Shown piece by piece: positions 1 to 11,684 of a DNA stretch of 64,000 nt (positions are counted from its first letter, which is position 1; each line of letters begins with the position of its first letter). The DNA is taken from NCBI GenBank assembly GCA_038207565.1, contig JBBQZQ010000010.1:1-64000 (forward strand), in the 5' to 3' direction. A program made the translations under genes and the position numbers. The notes under the pieces were generated by a model. The model was not told where the DNA came from. It did no database searches and saw only the letters and a program-made list of their open reading frames with translations. Origin of the DNA: JALZAI01 sp038207565 (GTDB lineage Bacteria > Actinomycetota > Actinomycetes > Mycobacteriales > Jatrophihabitantaceae).

Positions 1-75
1 GCCCAGCCAATCCCGCATATCCGGCGGCAACAAGAACGGCTGATCCCGATCTACCGGCCGAAACCCCTTCGCCAT
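1..75 (-). mobile_element. Transposase N-terminus, cut by the window edge (IS1182-like)
   Basis: On the minus strand an ATG at 75 (or GTG at 78) opens a frame beginning MAKGFRPVDRDQPF, followed by LLPPDMRDWLG, that runs off the left edge. The pattern GFRPVDRDQ...LLPPDMR-WL is the recognisable start of IS1182-type DDE transposases. Only about 25 residues are visible, so completeness cannot be judged. The element lies just beyond the truncated end of the cyclase pseudogene, so its insertion may have removed the 3' part of that gene. No terminal inverted repeat could be assigned. Confidence 0.6.
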
Positions 76-122
76 CACAAGATCTTTTAACAATTCGTGA
101 TCAACACGCGGAGGCTCGCCGA

Positions 123-840
123 TTATGCGACAGGCTCCCTGGAGCGCATATCGCCCCGTTGATCAGGCGCAGGTTTGACGCGCGCGCCGGTCACTGTCAC
201 CTCGACCGTGTGCATTCGCCCAGCCGCAAGGCCCGTCTTCGACACCCCAGCGAGAAGTGACACCTGCGCGAGCCTGCCGCCGACGACGTAGTCGCGCCCG
301 TCACCACGTCGCGTCGCACGCACGTCGACCAGTTCCTCGAGGTGCGCCATCGCGGATGTGTCGAGCACTACGTCGCCTTGCTCGGCATGCTTTCTCGGCC
401 GCAATCAAGTCGTCGACCAGCTGGCCCGCCAGCACGTCCATCAGCTGCACCCGCGATCGTCGCCGACGACGAACCGGCGCGTCGAGCCGACGGCGACGGT
501 CACCTTCATCGCCAGACCGCAGGCGACCGCGAGCCGCCCGTCGTCACCGTCGATCCAGCAGGTGACGGCGTCGCCGCTGAAGAACACGACACTGCCGCCG
601 TGGGTGTGCAGCGCCGCGAGCAGGCGGTCGAAGACCACCTCGGGGGTGTCGCTGAGACGCTCAGCCCCCCGCTGCGCGCCGTGCTCGGCGACGAAGGCCG
701 CGGTGCGTGGCGTGAAGCCGGAGATATCGACGAACAGCGCCGCCCCGGTGGCTCGGTCGGGGAGTTCCCTGCCCGCGGCCGTAGGCCCGCTGGCGGTCTT
801 CGGGCAGGTACGCCTCCGGGCGGCGCGCTGCGGTCAGCAC
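123..840 (-). pseudogene. Class III adenylate/guanylate cyclase, frameshifted and truncated
   Basis: A GTG at 840 with GAGGAG six bases upstream starts VLTAARRPEAYLPEDRQRAY, the usual N-terminus of actinobacterial cyclase-ATPases. The reading then shifts frame near 775 to give ATGAALFVDISGFTP (metal-binding Asp), HGGSVVFFSGDAVTCW and DDGRLAVACGLAM, all class III cyclase motifs. The frame stops at 441. The homologous text LMDVLAGQLVDDLIAAE continues in another frame (about 400-440), and a third shift near 400 restores the first frame (HAEQGDVVLDTSAMAHLEEL) to a stop at 123. The ATPase/TPR part that normally follows is missing. M. tuberculosis has a cyclase gene (Rv3645) at this place beside holB. 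Three shifts plus truncation indicate a dead gene; sequencing error at one of them cannot be excluded. Confidence 0.75.
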
Positions 841-855
841 ACCCGTCTCCTCGCG

Positions 856-1686
856 CTAGTCGCGGGTGTCGTAGGCCTTGCGGCTCGAGCACACCGACGC
901 AAGCGCGCACGTGCTACGGCGCCCGTCGGCGGCCATCCGCACGACGACCTTCTCGCCGGGGACGTTGTGCCCGACCACGCGGCCGTCACCCTCCGGCGTC
1001 TCGACGTCCGTGCCGATGGCCGGTGCTCGCTCGGCGAAGTCCTGGTACAGCGGGTGCTCGTACTTCAGGCAACACATGAGCTTTCCGCAGGCGCCCGAGA
1101 TCCGCAGCGGATTCATCGGCAGGTCCTGGTCCTTGGCCATCCGGACGCTCACCGGTTCGAAGTCGAGGAGGAACGTCGAGCAGCACAGTTCACGCCCGCA
1201 CGAGCCGATCCCGCCGGTCAGCCGAGCCTGGTCGCGGGCCGAGAGCTGCCGCAGTTCGACCTTGCCCCCCATCGTCGCGGCGAGGTCTCGCACCAGCGCT
1301 CGGAAGTCCACGCGGTGCGGGGCGGTGAAGTAGATGGTGGTCTGGTTCGTCGCGACGACGTAGTCGATGCCGCTGACCTTCATCGGCAGGTCGTGCTCAC
1401 GGATCAGGGTGCGCGCGGCGACGCGTGCAGCGGCGCGCTTCTTGCGGCTCGTCTCGGCCGAAGCGACCTCTGCGTCGCCGGCCATCCCGGTGAGGACGGG
1501 CAGCCCGCCCACGTTCTCGCTGCTCCACTCCGGCGCCCACATCACCTCGGCGACCTCGTCGCCGCGATCGGTCGGGTACAGCACGCGCTCGCCCACCCGC
1601 GGGGTGAGTTCACCGGGATCGGCGTAGTAGAGCCGACCGTGCCGTTGAAAAACGACAGCGCACACCATGCCCACGGGCCACACCAT
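856..1686 (-). CDS. ricT: PSP1/RicT (YaaT) family protein
   Basis: The 276-residue product has a PSP1 domain. Two cysteine clusters, SCGRELCC and ACGKLMCCLKYEH, are the ones that bind an iron-sulfur cluster in the Bacillus RicAFT complex, where RicT helps with RNA processing and developmental signalling. Homologues usually begin close to MVCAVVFQRHGRLYY, so the true start may be the internal GTG at 1674 or ATG at 1668. The gene lies directly downstream of holB in the same orientation, a usual actinobacterial pairing. The C-terminal tail (RRSTCALASVCSSRKAYDTRD) is variable. The function in actinobacteria is not established; family membership is clear. Confidence 0.9.
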   Translation of the reverse strand: MVWPVGMVCAVVFQRHGRLYYADPGELTPRVGERVLYPTDRGDEVAEVMWAPEWSSENVGGLPVLTGMAGDAEVASAETSRKKRAAARVAARTLIREHDLPMKVSGIDYVVATNQTTIYFTAPHRVDFRALVRDLAATMGGKVELRQLSARDQARLTGGIGSCGRELCCSTFLLDFEPVSVRMAKDQDLPMNPLRISGACGKLMCCLKYEHPLYQDFAERAPAIGTDVETPEGDGRVVGHNVPGEKVVVRMAADGRRSTCALASVCSSRKAYDTRD

Positions 1687-1763
1687 AGCCCCGCGTGGGG
1701 CGGGCGGGGCCCCGTGATCAACCCGCAGTGTGGGCAGATCCGCCGCTCACCGGGACGAGGGCG

Positions 1764-2951
1764 TCACGGTAGTCGCAGCGCGGCCGTCAGCGCCTCGACG
1801 GCGATGCGCGGCTTCACATTCAATTCCAGCGCCGTGCGACAGGCCAGCACGGCATCGAGACGCTGCAACACGCCGGCGGGCGGCACGCGCTGCGCCACCA
1901 TGAGCGCATCCTCGGCGAAGTCGGGATGCGCAGGCGCGACAGGCGCGGCCGACTGGACCACGAGCACGTCGCGGTAGAACGCGGCGAGGTCGACGAGTGC
2001 CCGGTCGAGCGCATCACGTTGGGTGCGCGTCGAGCGTGACTTCTGCCGCCGTTCCAGCTCTTTGATCGCGCCCGCCGTGCCGCGCGTGGTCGTGGCCGTT
2101 CCCTTGCCCGTACCACCGCCACCCAGCGCGATCTGCAGCGCGTCGGCCTCGCCCGAATCCAGCTCCGCCGAGATCGCGGCGGCCTCACCCTCAGCGGCGC
2201 CGACGAGGTGATCGGCGGCTGCGAGGCAGGCCTGCATCGAGGTCAGCGACGCCGGGATCGCCAGCACGGCCGCCCGTCGATCGCGCGCGGCGGCATCGCG
2301 CACCAGGCGCCGTGACCGTCCGACATGCCCCTGGCCGGCAGCGGCCGCCCAGGCCGCAACCGTCGCGTGCACGCCCTCGCGCTCGAGCACGCCTGCCACT
2401 GCGTCGGCCGGGGGGATTCGCAGCGACACCAGCCGGCACCGCGAGCGGATCGTCACCAGTACGTCCTCGGGGTGCAGGGACGGTACGCAGAGCAGGAACA
2501 CCGTGCGCGGGGCCGGCTCCTCGATCGCCTTGAGCAGGGCGTTGGACGCCTGTTCGGTCAACCGGTCGGCGTCCTCGATCACGACCACCTGCCAGCGTCC
2601 CATCGCCGGGCGCCGGGCCGCCCGGGCGACCACGCCGCGCATCTCGGCGACCGAGATGGACAACCCCTGGGGGACGACGGAGTGGACATCGGGGTGCGAG
2701 CGCGCGTGCACGGTGCGGCAGGCCGAGCACTCACCGCAGCCGCGGGGCACCCGTTCGCACTGCAGCGCGGCGCAGAGCGCCCGGGCCGCGACCGAGCGGC
2801 CCGATCCGGCCGGGCCGGTGAACAACCAGGCGTGCGTCATCACCCCGGGTGGCGCCGGGCGCCCCGCAGCGATCTCGGCCGCTGCGGCTGCAGCGCGCTG
2901 GAGCACCGCACTTGTCTCGTCCTGCCCGATCAGGTCGTCCCACACACTCAC
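1764..2951 (-). CDS. holB: DNA polymerase III subunit delta'
   Basis: This clamp-loader subunit helps load the sliding clamp onto primed DNA. I start it at the GTG at 2951 (VSVWDDLIGQDE), 13 bases after the tmk fusion stops; the open frame extends further upstream but inside tmk. Visible features are the degenerate P-loop GPAGSGRS (Arg replaces the Lys of an active Walker A, common for delta'), a four-Cys zinc module (C-ERVPRGCGECSAC), VVVIEDADRLTEQASNALLK and the sensor motif TIRSRCR. Length is about 395 residues, normal for actinobacteria. It is probably co-transcribed with the MFS-dTMP kinase gene upstream and ricT downstream. Confidence 0.93.
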   Translation of the reverse strand: MSVWDDLIGQDETSAVLQRAAAAAAEIAAGRPAPPGVMTHAWLFTGPAGSGRSVAARALCAALQCERVPRGCGECSACRTVHARSHPDVHSVVPQGLSISVAEMRGVVARAARRPAMGRWQVVVIEDADRLTEQASNALLKAIEEPAPRTVFLLCVPSLHPEDVLVTIRSRCRLVSLRIPPADAVAGVLEREGVHATVAAWAAAAGQGHVGRSRRLVRDAAARDRRAAVLAIPASLTSMQACLAAADHLVGAAEGEAAAISAELDSGEADALQIALGGGGTGKGTATTTRGTAGAIKELERRQKSRSTRTQRDALDRALVDLAAFYRDVLVVQSAAPVAPAHPDFAEDALMVAQRVPPAGVLQRLDAVLACRTALELNVKPRIAVEALTAALRLP

Positions 2952-2964
2952 GCGCGTCCCCTGC

Positions 2965-5061
2965 TCACTTCTGTCCCACCGGCTCGGTCCTGAGCAGCGT
3001 GGCGCGGCGGGGCGCCAGCAGTCGCTCGACAGCCGCCCGCACCTCGACTGCGATGTCTTGCGGAGCCCGCATCGCATCGATCATGCAGTAGTAGCGCGGT
3101 TCGGCCTCGGCGAGCAGGCGGAAGGCCGTTCGGACGCGCTCGTGGAAGGCGAGCGACTCCTGCTCGAGCTTGTCCGCGCAACCGCGCCCGCGTGCCCGGG
3201 CCAGGCCGGCGGCCGCCGGGACGTCGAGCAGCACGGTCAGGTCCGGGCGCAGCCCGTCGGTCGCCCAGCGAGAGATGCGGCCGACCTCTTCCATCGTCAG
3301 GCTGCGGCCGACGCCCTGATAGGCCAGCGAGGAATCGACGTAGCGGTCGGTCAGCACGATTTCGCCCGCGGCAAGTGCGGGGCGGATGACGGTATCCACA
3401 TGATGGGCGCGATCGGCTGCGAACAGCAGCGCCTCGGCCCTCGGGGAGAGCGGGGCGGTGTGGTGCAGCACGAGGTCGCGGATGCGGCTCCCGACCTCGG
3501 TCGCGCCCGGCTCGTGGGTTACCAGGACGGTCAGCCCGGACGACCGCAGCTCGGACGCGAGCAGCGCGATCTGGGTGGACTTACCCGATCCCTCGCCGCC
3601 CTCGAATGCGACGAACAGACCGCCCGCGCGTATCCGGCGGCGTGCTGCCGAGTCCCCCCGCAGCGAGGCCTTGACGTCGGCCCAGACCGCGACGTCCTCG
3701 CGGTCGTCCATCTTGCGGTAGGCGAGCAGGCCGGCGACCAACGACAGCAGCCCGCCCGCCACCAGCACGATGCGCGTGCCGTCGACGAGGTAGAGCACGT
3801 GCCCGATGCGGATGGTCTTCTCCCCGACCTGGGCGACCGCGAACGGGACGGCCGCGAGGGCCAGGACGAGCACGACCCGGATCAACGACTGCAGCAGCGC
3901 GAACACCCGGCCACGCATCTCGTCATCGACCTCGGTGCCCAACATGGTGGCGGCGGCGAGATAGGCGACACCCGCGCCGAAGCCGACACCGAGGACGAAG
4001 ATGACGGCGAGCGCGACGTGCGGCATGACCGCTGTGAGCACCAGGCAGAGCGAGGCGAAGACGAGCGAGGCTCCGAACAGCCGGCGCCGCGACAACCCTT
4101 GCGCGATCTTGGGCCCGAAGCCCATGCCAGAGCCCAGACCCACGAACACGGCCCCGAAAAGCATGCCGTACGCCGCGTTGCCGCCCCCCAGCGACGTCAC
4201 GAAGATCTTGCCGGCGCCGATCACCGCACCGGCTGCCACGAACGCCCCGACCATGCCGATGATCAGGCCACCGATCAGGCGGGAGTGCCGGATGAAGGCC
4301 GCGCCCTCGCGAAGCAGGAAGCGCAGGCTGGGCTGCTCACCGGGCGCGCGGTCGGCACCCGGGCCGCGAATCTCGCGGATGAACACCACGATGATCGCGC
4401 CGACCAGGAAGGTCAGGGCGTTGAAGTACAGCGCCAGGTTGACCGGTTGCGCCTGGAAAAACTCCAGGTGCCGGGCCAGGACGTTCGTGATGAGCGACAA
4501 CACCGAGAACAGGCCCGCGCCGAGCACCGGAGTGATGCCGTAGGTAGTGATCAGGCTGAGCTGATTGGCCGCCTCGATCTGGTCGCGGCGCACCAGGTTG
4601 GGGACGGAGGCATCCTTCGCCGGCATCCAGAACAGGCTGACGCACTCGATCAGGAAGCTGGAGATCAACAACCAGGCGAGCGTCTGCGACTCGTTCACCA
4701 CGAGGTGCGCCAGGGGGATCGACACGAACAGCACGAATCGCACCACGTCGGAGATGACCATCGTGCGGCGGCGGTCGAACCGGTCGGCGAACGCACCGGC
4801 GAGCGGGCCCAGGACGATCGCGGGCAGCAGCTTCACCACCAGCACCCCGCCGAGCGCGTAGTTCTGCGCCTGGTAACCGTGCGCGAGACTGGTGGCGAGC
4901 GCGGTGGTCGCCAGCAGGCCGAGCCAGTCGCCCAGGCTCGACAGCGCGGTCGTGTACCAGAGCCGGCGAAACGCTGTGACGCGGAGCACGCCACGAACGG
5001 CCGCGACGACGGACACCCCCGACTCGTGCGGCTCGCTCCCGACCAGTTCGCTGATGGACAA
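2965..5061 (-). CDS. tmk: MFS transporter - thymidylate kinase fusion
   Basis: A 698-residue two-domain protein. Residues 1 to about 455 form a 12-helix MFS-like membrane domain with the loop motif AGAFADRFDRRRT. Residues about 478 to 698 are a full thymidylate kinase, which phosphorylates dTMP to dTDP for DNA synthesis: P-loop GGEGSGKST (488-496), THEPGATEVG and the DRY motif TDRYVDSS (571-578). The lid residues around RARGRGCADKLEQE look complete. Such MFS/dTMP-kinase fusions occur in several actinobacterial lineages; mycobacterial Tmk is a free enzyme. The membrane domain's substrate is unknown; coupling of nucleoside movement to phosphorylation is only a guess. The next gene, holB, follows after 13 bases. 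Confidence 0.92.
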   Translation of the reverse strand: MSISELVGSEPHESGVSVVAAVRGVLRVTAFRRLWYTTALSSLGDWLGLLATTALATSLAHGYQAQNYALGGVLVVKLLPAIVLGPLAGAFADRFDRRRTMVISDVVRFVLFVSIPLAHLVVNESQTLAWLLISSFLIECVSLFWMPAKDASVPNLVRRDQIEAANQLSLITTYGITPVLGAGLFSVLSLITNVLARHLEFFQAQPVNLALYFNALTFLVGAIIVVFIREIRGPGADRAPGEQPSLRFLLREGAAFIRHSRLIGGLIIGMVGAFVAAGAVIGAGKIFVTSLGGGNAAYGMLFGAVFVGLGSGMGFGPKIAQGLSRRRLFGASLVFASLCLVLTAVMPHVALAVIFVLGVGFGAGVAYLAAATMLGTEVDDEMRGRVFALLQSLIRVVLVLALAAVPFAVAQVGEKTIRIGHVLYLVDGTRIVLVAGGLLSLVAGLLAYRKMDDREDVAVWADVKASLRGDSAARRRIRAGGLFVAFEGGEGSGKSTQIALLASELRSSGLTVLVTHEPGATEVGSRIRDLVLHHTAPLSPRAEALLFAADRAHHVDTVIRPALAAGEIVLTDRYVDSSLAYQGVGRSLTMEEVGRISRWATDGLRPDLTVLLDVPAAAGLARARGRGCADKLEQESLAFHERVRTAFRLLAEAEPRYYCMIDAMRAPQDIAVEVRAAVERLLAPRRATLLRTEPVGQK

Positions 5062-5140
5062 CCCCCTGGGTCTCGTCAGACCGTAGTTCTGGCCTCCGAC
5101 GCGGCCGGTTAAGGTGACCGCAACGGTACTGCCCGCGTCA

Positions 5141-5650
5141 TCAGGATTGGCGATGCCTGGCCGCGGCCGCGGCCAGCAGGCTGCGCAGCGTGTTGGCCAG
5201 CTCGCCCAGCCGGACCGCGTCGAGCGTGGCCAGCAACTCCTGCTCGCTGCGCAGCAGTGCGGCGAAGGCAGCGTCCACGCGCTGGCGTCCGGCGGCGGTG
5301 AGCCCGACCCGCACGAGGCGCCCGTCGGCGGGATCGGCGCGGCGGGTGACCAGGCCGCGGGTGACCAGGCGATCGAGACGGCTGGTCATCGTCCCGGACG
5401 TGACATGCGTGAGCGCGGCCAGCTCGCCCGCCGTGCGCTCGAAGGGCTGCCCGCTGCGGCGAAGCACCGAGAGCACGTCGAACTCGTGGCCCTGCAGCCC
5501 GTGTTCGACGAATGCCCTGCTCCGCCGGTCGTCGAGCACCGCGGCCAGCCGGGCGACCCGGGAGAGCACCTGCAGCGGTTCGACGTCGAGGTCGCTGCGC
5601 TCGCGGCGCCATGCGGCGACGATCTCGTCGACCTCGTCGCCGCTGGCCAT
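5141..5650 (-). CDS. MarR-family transcriptional regulator
   Basis: A 169-residue winged-helix protein. The core runs from LQGHEFDVLSVLRRSG through the recognition helix TSGTMTSRLDRLVTRGL to the wing RRADPADGRLVRVGLT, all typical of MarR. It lies between topA and the MFS-tmk gene, all on the minus strand, and a near-perfect palindrome lies 15-36 bases upstream of its start, so it probably represses itself and possibly the MFS-tmk gene 79 bases downstream. The ligand is unknown. The start ATG at 5650 is the only plausible one near the fold. Confidence 0.9.
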   Translation of the reverse strand: MASGDEVDEIVAAWRRERSDLDVEPLQVLSRVARLAAVLDDRRSRAFVEHGLQGHEFDVLSVLRRSGQPFERTAGELAALTHVTSGTMTSRLDRLVTRGLVTRRADPADGRLVRVGLTAAGRQRVDAAFAALLRSEQELLATLDAVRLGELANTLRSLLAAAAARHRQS

Positions 5651-5664
5651 ACCGTCATCGTGCC

Positions 5665-5686
5665 ATATCTCTTGACTTCAAGATAT
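5665..5686. promoter_or_regulatory. Palindromic operator upstream of the MarR gene
   Basis: TCTTGA-CT-TCAAGA is a perfect 6+2+6 palindrome at 5670-5683, inside an AT-rich 22-bp stretch (ATATCTC...AAGATAT) that stands out against the high-GC background. Its symmetry and place match operators of MarR/OhrR-type repressors. Binding is inferred. Confidence 0.6.
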
Positions 5687-5776
5687 TCTGCCGGGACGCG
5701 GCGACGTTCACCCGCAGTGATCCACACGGGGCAACGCGGGCCAGGACCCGCAGTACGCCGTGTTGATCAGGCGAGT

Positions 5777-8506
<2,730 letters not shown>

Positions 8507-8665
8507 TTCCTCTCAGGCGTTCTCTGACGACGACTCGCCGAGCTCGGCGCTAGGCCTAAGTCCGGTTCCGGCCACTTGTCGCGGACGGTACAGGACGCCG
8601 ACAAACCCAACATTCACACCGTCATTCGTTTCTTAGCGCCCGGCGGCCGGATGCCGCTGCCATCC

Positions 8666-9244
8666 TCACGAGAGTCCCAGTGGCCAATCTGCGGCGCCGC
8701 CGGGGGGCGAGGCGCCCAGTAGCTCGCCGAGCCGGCGGATGCGCCGGGCCGAGGTGACCCGCCAGCCCGGGCCGCCGCGTCCCGCGATCGCGACCGCGCC
8801 CAGGCCGAGTCGGGACAACTGCGCACCGCACATGAGATGCACCGCATCGTCGGGACGGGCCGTGCCGAGTAGGTAACCGGCGGGATCGCGCCGACCCGAC
8901 GTGATCGCCCAGAGCCGCAGCCCGCCCGGGGTGAGGGCCAGGCCGGGCGGCGGTCCCTCGTTGGCCCCTCGGCTCCAGCGCGCGGCGCTGGCAGCCAGGC
9001 CGGCGTGAAACGAGGTGCGCACGCCGAACCCGCCCACAGCCGGCACCGTCGCGTCCTCGGCGGCGAGCCCGCGCGTAGCGAACTCGGCCGCAAGCGCTTC
9101 GGCGCGCCAGGCGTCGGCCACGACGACGGACAGGCGGGCGACCTCGCCGTGGCGGACCCAGTGGCCGCCCGCCAGCAGGACGCCGTCGAGGTCGGCGAGG
9201 ACAGGTTCGGCCGCGGCTGCCCCGAACAATGAGAACTGCGTCAT
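8666..9244 (-). CDS. Conserved actinobacterial protein next to topA (Rv3647c-like)
   Basis: About 192 residues. I start at ATG 9244 (MTQFSLFGAAAAEP) because GAGGGAGGG lies about seven bases upstream; a longer frame reaches 9271. Ala/Leu-rich text without a catalytic motif: LSVVVADAWRAEALAAEFATRG, FGVRTSFHAGLAASAARWSRG, and a basic stretch RVTSARRIRRLGELLG near the end. Position and length match Rv3647c, a conserved protein of unknown function adjacent to topA in M. tuberculosis. No function can be assigned. Between it and topA lie 159 bases without a visible gene. Confidence 0.8.
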   Translation of the reverse strand: MTQFSLFGAAAAEPVLADLDGVLLAGGHWVRHGEVARLSVVVADAWRAEALAAEFATRGLAAEDATVPAVGGFGVRTSFHAGLAASAARWSRGANEGPPPGLALTPGGLRLWAITSGRRDPAGYLLGTARPDDAVHLMCGAQLSRLGLGAVAIAGRGGPGWRVTSARRIRRLGELLGASPPGGAADWPLGLS

Positions 9245-9323
9245 CACGACCCTCCCTCGCGAACCGGTCAATCTAGTCCGCTCGTGGCGTCAACCGCACC
9301 GACCCGAGCGGTACTACAACGAA

Positions 9324-9358
9324 ACGGGCGGCCCCGGCGTGTCGCCGGGGCCGCCCGT
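9324..9358 (-). terminator. Hairpin terminator behind hppA
   Basis: A perfect 16-bp stem (ACGGGCGGCCCCGGCG / CGCCGGGGCCGCCCGT) with a TGT loop lies 20 bases downstream of the hppA stop on the minus strand. It is followed by a short T-containing stretch (TTCGTTG) rather than a full U-run, as is usual in actinobacteria. It separates hppA from the Rv3647c-like gene. Confidence 0.75.
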
Positions 9359-9377
9359 CAGGCGAATGTAGTCGAGT

Positions 9378-11684
9378 TCAGGCGACCCGAGCCGGCTCGG
9401 GCGCGTTGTCGGCGGGCGCCTCGCCCATCGACACCTTGCGCCGGCGGGACACGGTCACCGCCGCGACGATGATCAGGAACGAGGCCACCGCGATGGCCGC
9501 ACGGACGCCCTTGTTGGCGTCCTGGCCGAGGCTGAATTCGATGATCGCCGGCGCGATGAGCACGGCCACCAGGTTCATCACCTTGATCAGCGGGTTGATC
9601 GACGGGCCGGCGGTGTCCTTGAACGGGTCGCCGACGGTGTCGCCGATGATCGTGGCCTGGTGCGAATCACTGCCCTTCCCGCCGTAAGCGCCGTCCTCGA
9701 CCATCTTTTTCGCGTTGTCCCAGGCGCCGCCGGAGTTGGCGAGGAACACCGCCATCAGCACGCCCGCGCCGATCGCACCGGCCAGATAACCGGCGAGCGG
9801 GCCAGCACCGAAGGCGAAGCCGACGGTGATTGGCGCGAAGATCGCCAGCAACCCCGGGGTCGCCAGTTCGCGTAGCGAGTCCTTCGTGCAGATGTCCACG
9901 ACGCGCGCGTAGTCGGGCTTCTCGGAGAAGTCCATGATCCCCGGGTGGGTGCGGAACTGCTCACGCACCTCGTACACGACCCGTCCAGCCGCGCGTCCCA
10001 CCGCACTGATCGCGAGCCCGCTGAACAGGAACACGACGGCCGCACCGAGGATGACGCCGACCAGCAGGTTCGGTGAGATGATCTTGTAATTGATGTCGGC
10101 GGTGGCGTGGTACTTCGCACTGGCCTGGGCGATCGCCTGGGTGAACGAACCGAACAGCGCTGTCGCGGCGAGCACTGCCGTCGCGATTGCAATGCCCTTG
10201 GTGATCGCCTTGGTGGTGTTGCCGACGGCGTCCAGATCGGTGAGGACGCGTGCGCCTGCCTCGTCGATGTCGCCGCTCATCTCGGCGACGCCCTGCGCGT
10301 TGTCGCTGACCGGCCCGAAGGTGTCCATCGCGACGATGACCCCGGCGGTGGTGAGCAGGCCGCAGCCGGCGAGGGCGACGGCGAACAGGGCGACACCCAC
10401 GGATCCGCTACCGAGCAGGAAGGCGCCGAACACGGCCATCGCGATGAGCACCGCGGTGTAGACGGCGGACTCGAGGCCGAGCGAGATGCCGGCCAGGATG
10501 ACAGTCGCGGCACCGGTGAGCGAAGTGCTGGCCACGTCCTTCACCGGACGCCGGACCGTGTCGGTGAAGTAACCGGTCAGCTGCTGGATGAGCACGGCCA
10601 GCACGATGCCGATGAGGACGGCGACGAAAGCGATGATCCTGGGATTGCCGCTGGACCGCAGGATCTCTTGACCGATCCCGGCGAATTCGGAGAACTTGCT
10701 CGGCAGGTAGGTGAAGGACAGGATCGCCACCAGCACCAGCGACACCGACGCGGAGATCACAAAACCACGGTTGATCGGCACCAGCCCGTTGCGGTCGCTC
10801 GCCCGCAGCTTGGTGGCGAGCACCCCGACGACCGAGCTGACGATGCCGATCGCGCCGATGATCAGCGGCAGCAGCAAGCCCTTGGCGCCGAATGCAGCCT
10901 GGCCGAGGATCAGCGCGGCGACGAGGGTGACCGCGTAGGACTCGAAGAGGTCCGCCGCCATGCCGGCGCAGTCACCGACGTTGTCACCGACGTTGTCGGC
11001 GATGGTGGCCGCGTTACGAGGGTCGTCCTCCGGAATGCCGGCCTCGACCTTGCCGACAAGGTCGGCGCCGACGTCGGCGGCCTTGGTGAAGATGCCGCCG
11101 CCGACACGCATGAACATGGCGAGCAGGGCGCCGCCAAAACCGAAGCCCTCGAGGACAGTCGGGGCGTGGTCGTTGTAGACGAACAGGACGACCGTTGCAC
11201 CCAGTAGCCCGAGGCCGACCGTCAGCATGCCTACGATGCCACCGGTGCGGAAGGCGATGTGGAACCCGCGCTCGCCACCACCGTCGCGGGCGGCCGAGGC
11301 GACCCGGACGTTGGCGCGCGTGGCCATCGTCATACCGATATAACCGACGGCGGCGGAGAAGACCGCGCCGATGAGGAAGAAGATCGCGCGTCCGACCCGG
11401 ACGTTCGCGCCGCCCTCGTTGACCGGCAGGAGCAGGAGCAGGCCGAAGACGATCACGGCGAAGACCGCGAGGGTGCGGAACTGGCGGTTGAGGTAGGCCG
11501 CCGCGCCTTCCTGCACCGCCTTGGCGATCTCCTGCATCTTGGCAGTGCCCTGATCTGCGCGCAGCACCTCCTTCACGAGGACGGCGGCGAAGACCAGCGC
11601 GAGAATCGCCACCACGCCGATCACCGCGACGATGCCCTTTTGCCCGTCCGTGATACCTGGCGCGGCAAGCAGGTGGTGCGTCAT
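9378..11684 (-). CDS. hppA: Membrane H+-translocating pyrophosphatase
   Basis: The 768-residue integral membrane pump couples hydrolysis of pyrophosphate to proton export. The pyrophosphate-binding signature DVGADLVGKVEAGIPEDDP and the following NAATIADNVGDNVGDCAG are intact, as is the C-terminal substrate loop GDTVGDPFKDTAGPSINP. In DAVGNTTKAITKG the residue after TT is Lys, which in this family marks the potassium-independent subtype (Ala marks the dependent one). About 16 hydrophobic segments are visible. In mycobacteria this place holds cspA instead. An AGGGG ribosome site precedes ATG 11684; the 161-bp gap upstream should hold the promoter. Confidence 0.96.
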   Translation of the reverse strand: MTHHLLAAPGITDGQKGIVAVIGVVAILALVFAAVLVKEVLRADQGTAKMQEIAKAVQEGAAAYLNRQFRTLAVFAVIVFGLLLLLPVNEGGANVRVGRAIFFLIGAVFSAAVGYIGMTMATRANVRVASAARDGGGERGFHIAFRTGGIVGMLTVGLGLLGATVVLFVYNDHAPTVLEGFGFGGALLAMFMRVGGGIFTKAADVGADLVGKVEAGIPEDDPRNAATIADNVGDNVGDCAGMAADLFESYAVTLVAALILGQAAFGAKGLLLPLIIGAIGIVSSVVGVLATKLRASDRNGLVPINRGFVISASVSLVLVAILSFTYLPSKFSEFAGIGQEILRSSGNPRIIAFVAVLIGIVLAVLIQQLTGYFTDTVRRPVKDVASTSLTGAATVILAGISLGLESAVYTAVLIAMAVFGAFLLGSGSVGVALFAVALAGCGLLTTAGVIVAMDTFGPVSDNAQGVAEMSGDIDEAGARVLTDLDAVGNTTKAITKGIAIATAVLAATALFGSFTQAIAQASAKYHATADINYKIISPNLLVGVILGAAVVFLFSGLAISAVGRAAGRVVYEVREQFRTHPGIMDFSEKPDYARVVDICTKDSLRELATPGLLAIFAPITVGFAFGAGPLAGYLAGAIGAGVLMAVFLANSGGAWDNAKKMVEDGAYGGKGSDSHQATIIGDTVGDPFKDTAGPSINPLIKVMNLVAVLIAPAIIEFSLGQDANKGVRAAIAVASFLIIVAAVTVSRRRKVSMGEAPADNAPEPARVA

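Noticed and set aside
2503..5112. 869-codon plus-strand frame opposite the MFS-tmk gene
   Set aside because: It is Asp/Arg/Gln-rich text with no family resemblance and mirrors the third codon positions of the real gene; it is a high-GC shadow.
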